Below are positions 60,921-64,000 of a stretch of DNA of 64,000 nt, one piece after another. Positions within the stretch are counted from its first letter, which is position 1; every line of letters starts with the position of its first letter. The DNA is from Burkholderiaceae bacterium (lineage in GTDB: Bacteria > Pseudomonadota > Gammaproteobacteria > Burkholderiales > Burkholderiaceae_C), in contig JAMLIT010000015.1 in the NCBI GenBank assembly GCA_023954035.1, forward strand, positions 1 to 64,000. Direction: 5' to 3'. The notes beneath the pieces were generated by a model. That model saw nothing but the letters and a program-made list of their open reading frames with translations. It was not told the DNA's origin and did no database searches. The position numbers and the translations under genes were made by a program.

Positions 60921-61565
60921 TCAGCCTGACAAGCCGCTGGGCACCCGGGCCGGCGCGTCCCATTGCTGCTCAAACCAGGCGTCGCCCTCCACGCAGGCCC
61001 TCAGCATGGGCAGGCCATCGAACCCCCAGAACAGCTTGCCGTCCACGCCAAATGCCGGCACGCCGAACACGCCTTGTGCGGCGGCGGCGTCGGTGTTGCT
61101 GCGCAGCATGGTTTTGACTTCCGGGCTTCCGGGCTCCATACCGGGTTGGAGTTGCGGCGCCAGCGCGGCGGCCAGCGCATCGAGGCGCGCCGCGTCCAGC
61201 GCATCGTGCCCACCCACCCAGACGTGGCGCAGCACAGTGCCAGCCACGAAACGGTTGATGCTGCCATCCACCGAACAAGACAGCGCTTGGCGCAGCAGCG
61301 GCAGCGGGTTGAACGGGTGGCGCGCCGGCATCTGCAAAGGAACGCCCAGCGCATGGCCCAGCCAGCTGACGTGCCGGTACGTCCAGTCGCGCTTCGGACG
61401 AATGCCGGCCGGACCGGGGTTGCCGTGTTGCTGCAACAGCGCGCCCAGCAGCACCGGCCGGTATTCAACGCGGTAGCTCAGGCCTTCAAGCGCCTCAGGC
61501 AGGCGCTCGAAGGCCAGCCAGGCGTAGGGAGAGATGAAGTCGAGGTAGAAGGTGATGTGTTTCAT
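60921..61565 (-). CDS. DsbA-like 2-hydroxychromene-2-carboxylate isomerase family protein
   Basis: 214 residues of the thioredoxin-fold GST-kappa/HCCA isomerase family: starts MKHITFYLDFISPYAWLAFE with the S-P-Y active site (Ser instead of Cys), and has VFGVPAFGVDGKLFWGFD. Likely a glutathione-dependent isomerase in aromatic degradation or a general GST-kappa. The start ATG overlaps the DUF1289 stop by four bases (ATGA). Confidence 0.85.
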   Translation of the reverse strand: MKHITFYLDFISPYAWLAFERLPEALEGLSYRVEYRPVLLGALLQQHGNPGPAGIRPKRDWTYRHVSWLGHALGVPLQMPARHPFNPLPLLRQALSCSVDGSINRFVAGTVLRHVWVGGHDALDAARLDALAAALAPQLQPGMEPGSPEVKTMLRSNTDAAAAQGVFGVPAFGVDGKLFWGFDGLPMLRACVEGDAWFEQQWDAPARVPSGLSG

Positions 61566-61837
61566 GGCTGCTCCGTCGTGTGCAAACTCTCTGGCACGGG
61601 GGCGCCTGCACGACCTAGCAGCCGCACCCAGATGGCGCGCCGCGTGGCGTCGTCGGCCACGGACCAGTGGCGGATTTCGTCGATGGTGCGAAAACACCCC
61701 TCGCACAGGCTGCCATCGACCGACATGCGGCACACCGACACGCAAGGCGAGGGCACGACTTCGTCGGAATCATGGTCAAAATAGCCTGCAGCGCTTAGTG
61801 TGCTTGCGCGAGCCGCTATTGTCTGTATAGCAGTCAT
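61562..61837 (-). CDS. DUF1289 domain-containing protein
   Basis: 91 residues; a short cysteine motif protein with PSPCVSVCRM...GSLCEGCFRTIDEIRHW, four cysteines that could bind a metal or Fe-S centre. The ATG at 61837 overlaps the YbaK stop (ATGA). Residues ~3-20 (AIQTIAARASTLSAAGYF) are encoded by a dispersed repeat copy, so the natural N terminus was supplied by the element. Confidence 0.85.
   Translation of the reverse strand: MTAIQTIAARASTLSAAGYFDHDSDEVVPSPCVSVCRMSVDGSLCEGCFRTIDEIRHWSVADDATRRAIWVRLLGRAGAPVPESLHTTEQP
61778..61831 (+). repeat. Double-hairpin dispersed repeat, copy J (start of DUF1289 gene)
   Basis: AATAGCCTGCAGCGCTT...TGCGC, then GCTAT-TGTCTGT-ATAGC. It begins five bases inside the coding region and gives the first ~20 codons of the DUF1289 protein on the other strand. 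Confidence 0.75.
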
Positions 61838-62349
61838 GTGCACGTGGGGGCCTCGGTGACATCCGCCAGGGGCGCGCCGGTCAGGCGCTGCAAATCGTGT
61901 GGAGACAGCGCAAAGACGGCATGCGGATGACCGGCCGCCGCCCACAGCACGTCAAAGCGCAGCAGCTCGCGGTCAATCAAGGTCACGCCCGGCAGCGCGT
62001 GGGCAATGGGCGCCACGCCGCCGATGGAAAAACCGGTGCGCGCTTTCACGAACGCGGCATCGGCACGGCCCAGCGCCCCCACCAGCGCTTCGACCTTGGT
62101 CGCGTCCACGCGCCGGTCGCCTGAGGTGATGACCAGCACCACCGCGTCGTCCGACACGCGCCGGAAAATGATGCTCTTGGCCACCTGGCCCACGGCAATA
62201 CCTAGCGCATCCGCTGCTTGTTGCGCGGTGCGGCAGGCGTCGTCCAGCATGCGCGGCGCATGCAAGTGGCCGGCCTCCTGCAAGGCCGCAGCCACGCGCT
62301 GCACCCCACCCGGCAGGGGCTTGGGTTCGGCTCCACACATTCCGTTCAC
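61834..62349 (-). CDS. YbaK/EbsC family aminoacyl-tRNA deacylase-like protein
   Basis: 171 residues; the YbaK/ProX trans-editing fold, with VGQVAKSIIFRR (catalytic Lys), TSGDRRVD, and FSIGGVAPIAHALPG. Relatives clear Cys-tRNA-Pro or Ala-tRNA-Pro. The GTG start at 62349 overlaps the HMG-CoA lyase stop (GTGA). Confidence 0.88.
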   Translation of the reverse strand: MNGMCGAEPKPLPGGVQRVAAALQEAGHLHAPRMLDDACRTAQQAADALGIAVGQVAKSIIFRRVSDDAVVLVITSGDRRVDATKVEALVGALGRADAAFVKARTGFSIGGVAPIAHALPGVTLIDRELLRFDVLWAAAGHPHAVFALSPHDLQRLTGAPLADVTEAPTCT

Positions 62350-63254
62350 CCCGCCCGCTTGTTGAGCAGCGCCGTCGCCGCGCGCGAGTTCGGCTTGCGC
62401 CCCAGAAAATCGCTGATGAACACGCCCGCGTCGATCAGCTTGTCGAGGTCAATGCCGGTGTCAATGCCCATGCCTTGCAGCATGTACACCACGTCTTCCG
62501 TGGCCACGTTGCCAGTCGCGCCCTTGGCGTAAGGGCAGCCGCCCAGACCCGCCACCGAGGTCTGGAAGTTCCACACCCCCAGCTCCAGCGCCGCCAGCGT
62601 ATTCGCCAACGCCTGGCCGTAGGTATCGTGAAAATGCCCCGAGACGTCGTCCAGCGCGTAGTGCTGCAGCGTGGCCTCGATGGCCCACTGCACCTTGTAC
62701 GGCGTGCCCACGCCAATGGTGTCGGCCACGTCCACGCGCTGCACGCCAATGCCTTTGAGCAGCCCCGCGAGATACGCCACGCGCTCGGGTGCGATCTCAC
62801 CCTCGTACGGGCAGCCCACGGTGCAGCTCATGGCGCCGCGCACCGCAATGCCCGCCGCCAGAGCCGCCTCGACCACGGGCGCAAAGCGCTCGATGCTCTC
62901 GGCAATGCTGCAATTGATGTTCTTCTGGCTGAAGGCTTCGCTGGCCGAGCCGAAGACGACGATTTCGTCGGGCTTATCCAGCAGCGCCGCCTCAAAGCCT
63001 TTGAGGTTGGGCGTGAGCACCGAGTAGCGCACGCCGCTCTGGCGCTGCACGCCCTGCATCACCGCGTGGTTGTCGGCCATCTGCGGCACCCATTTTGGCG
63101 AGACGTAGCTGGTGACCTCGATCTCTTGCAGGCCGGCTGCTTGCAGGCGGTGCACCAGCCCGATCTTGACCTCGGCAGGCACAGGCGACTTCTCGTTCTG
63201 CAGGCCGTCGCGGGGACCTACGTCGATGAGTTGAACGCGGGTGGGGATATTCAT
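62346..63254 (-). CDS. Hydroxymethylglutaryl-CoA lyase
   Basis: Splits HMG-CoA to acetyl-CoA and acetoacetate in leucine breakdown; 302 residues from ATG at 63254 (MNIPTRVQLIDVGPRDGLQNE). DVGPRDGLQNEK binds metal and substrate, SCTVGCPYEG follows, metal ligands are in HFHDTYGQ, and the catalytic Cys is in VAGLGGCPYAKGATGNVATED. It heads a four-gene coupled run. Confidence 0.96.
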   Translation of the reverse strand: MNIPTRVQLIDVGPRDGLQNEKSPVPAEVKIGLVHRLQAAGLQEIEVTSYVSPKWVPQMADNHAVMQGVQRQSGVRYSVLTPNLKGFEAALLDKPDEIVVFGSASEAFSQKNINCSIAESIERFAPVVEAALAAGIAVRGAMSCTVGCPYEGEIAPERVAYLAGLLKGIGVQRVDVADTIGVGTPYKVQWAIEATLQHYALDDVSGHFHDTYGQALANTLAALELGVWNFQTSVAGLGGCPYAKGATGNVATEDVVYMLQGMGIDTGIDLDKLIDAGVFISDFLGRKPNSRAATALLNKRAG

Positions 63255-63286
63255 CACAGGATTCTCAACAGGAAAGTTTCGGTGGC

Positions 63287-64000
63287 TCAATAGCCACGCG
63301 CTGGGTTCACGATACCGGCAATGGCCTCACCACGCTCCAGCGCGACGATCTTGCCCGCAATCTGCGCGATGCTCTCATCCCGCAGTGTGCGCGCCGAGGC
63401 GTGTGGCGTAAGCGTGATGGCCGGGTGCTTCCAGAACGGGTGTGCGGCGGGCAGTGGCTCGGTGCGGAACACATCGAGCGCGGCGCCCGCGAGGTGGCCG
63501 CTGTCCAGCAGCGCGATCAGGTCCTGGTCCACCAAATGCGCACCGCGGGCCACGTTGATGACATAGCCAGCCGGTCGCAGGCGGGAGAGCCGGCGCTTGT
63601 CCAGAATGTTTTCGGTCTCCGGCGTCAGAGGCAGCAGGTTCACCAGCACACGGCTGGCGGCCAGGAAATCGTCCAACCCGCTTTCGCCATGAAATGTTTG
63701 CACGCCGTCCACCGACTTGGGCGAACGGCTCCAGCCGTTGACAGGAAATTCAAACTGCGTGAGCGCCCGCGCCACGCGTTCGCCGAGTACCCCCAGCCCC
63801 ATCACACCGACCGGAAAATTCTGGCGCAACTGGGGCTTTCTGTAGATCCACTCACCCCGCCGCATGGCAGCTTCGGTCTCGCCCAGCTCCCGGAAATGCC
63901 GAATGACCGCGTGGCAGACGTATTCGGCCATTTGTACCGCCATGCCGGCGTCGTCCAGGCGCACCACGCGGCAGCCGGGCGGCAGCTCCAGCTGCAGCAG
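63287..64000 (-). CDS. Glyoxylate/hydroxypyruvate reductase A-like dehydrogenase (5' end outside window)
   Basis: D-isomer-specific 2-hydroxyacid dehydrogenase, about 237 C-terminal residues inside the window. The NAD motif GVMGLGVLGERVA, the catalytic Arg in INVARGAHLVD, Glu in DVFRTEPLP and His in ITLTPHASART are all visible; the sequence resembles GhrA. It ends 32 bp before the HMG-CoA lyase start on the same strand. The start lies beyond position 64000. Confidence 0.88.
   Translation of the reverse strand: MLQLELPPGCRVVRLDDAGMAVQMAEYVCHAVIRHFRELGETEAAMRRGEWIYRKPQLRQNFPVGVMGLGVLGERVARALTQFEFPVNGWSRSPKSVDGVQTFHGESGLDDFLAASRVLVNLLPLTPETENILDKRRLSRLRPAGYVINVARGAHLVDQDLIALLDSGHLAGAALDVFRTEPLPAAHPFWKHPAITLTPHASARTLRDESIAQIAGKIVALERGEAIAGIVNPARGY

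Overview
The window is high-GC DNA from a betaproteobacterium, most likely a Comamonadaceae member (Acidovorax, Hydrogenophaga, Polaromonas or Rhodoferax type). The main pointers are a double-length fused UvrA, a DUF2917 protein, Bug-type and TAXI-type periplasmic binding proteins, a cbb3 oxidase variant with a SCO protein, and an SAH riboswitch ahead of ahcY. Genus is inference. Nothing indicates a plasmid, prophage or integrative element; it reads as ordinary chromosome with accessory metabolic islands. I found no rRNA, tRNA, CRISPR array or intact insertion sequence.

Layout. 1-8.6 kb is housekeeping: glmU (cut by the window edge), DUF2917 divergent from a LysR regulator, tyrS divergent from an M23 peptidase, anmK, then erpA, bactofilin and a DUF6776 protein, then rplM-rpsI with a good promoter and terminator. 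8.9-16.9 kb is an amino-acid or organic-acid uptake and catabolism locus: class III aminotransferase, TAXI binding protein, fused TRAP permease and Asp/Glu racemase-like protein in one operon, divergent from a DadA-like oxidase, with a LysR regulator. 16.9-20.6 kb holds a Ser/Thr kinase, rlmJ and a secreted protein. 20.6-25.4 kb is the activated methyl cycle: an SAH riboswitch drives ahcY, tlyA and metF, with an MFS transporter upstream. prfC and a HAD phosphatase follow to 28.0 kb. 28.4-32.5 kb is a Bug protein, two SDRs and an aldehyde dehydrogenase in one operon. 32.6-36.4 kb holds a diguanylate cyclase and a likely citrulline-to-proline cassette (Lrp regulator, ornithine cyclodeaminase, CtlX). 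36.4-40.6 kb is an oxidase cluster with a CcoS-CcoN-like fusion. 41.0-51.4 kb joins a cNMP/CBS/DUF294 protein to a pseudokinase-exonuclease fusion, a response regulator, a symporter-histidine kinase, and an ActP/DUF4212 symporter. 51.6-58.3 kb has a lipoprotein and the giant uvrA. 58.4-64 kb has an ABC binding protein, a TetR regulator with a divergent membrane protein, a translationally coupled run (HMG-CoA lyase, YbaK, DUF1289, DsbA-like isomerase) and a partial hydroxyacid dehydrogenase.

The most unusual signal is a dispersed repeat of about 50-60 bp with ten recognisable copies. Each copy forms two consecutive hairpins: an 8-bp CAGCGCTT/AAGCGCTG stem, then a GCTAT-N7-ATAGC stem. Both stem halves change together between copies. 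Nine of the ten copies lie in the same orientation on the + strand. Five copies lie in frame inside protein genes (anmK, the HAD phosphatase, uvrA twice, and the first codons of a DUF1289 gene). Three others meet the stop codon of a gene reading toward their tail, and a fourth ends a few bases short of one. It resembles in behaviour the protein-inserted palindromic elements described in Rickettsia, but in a betaproteobacterium. uvrA also carries a different REP-type inverted pair in frame.
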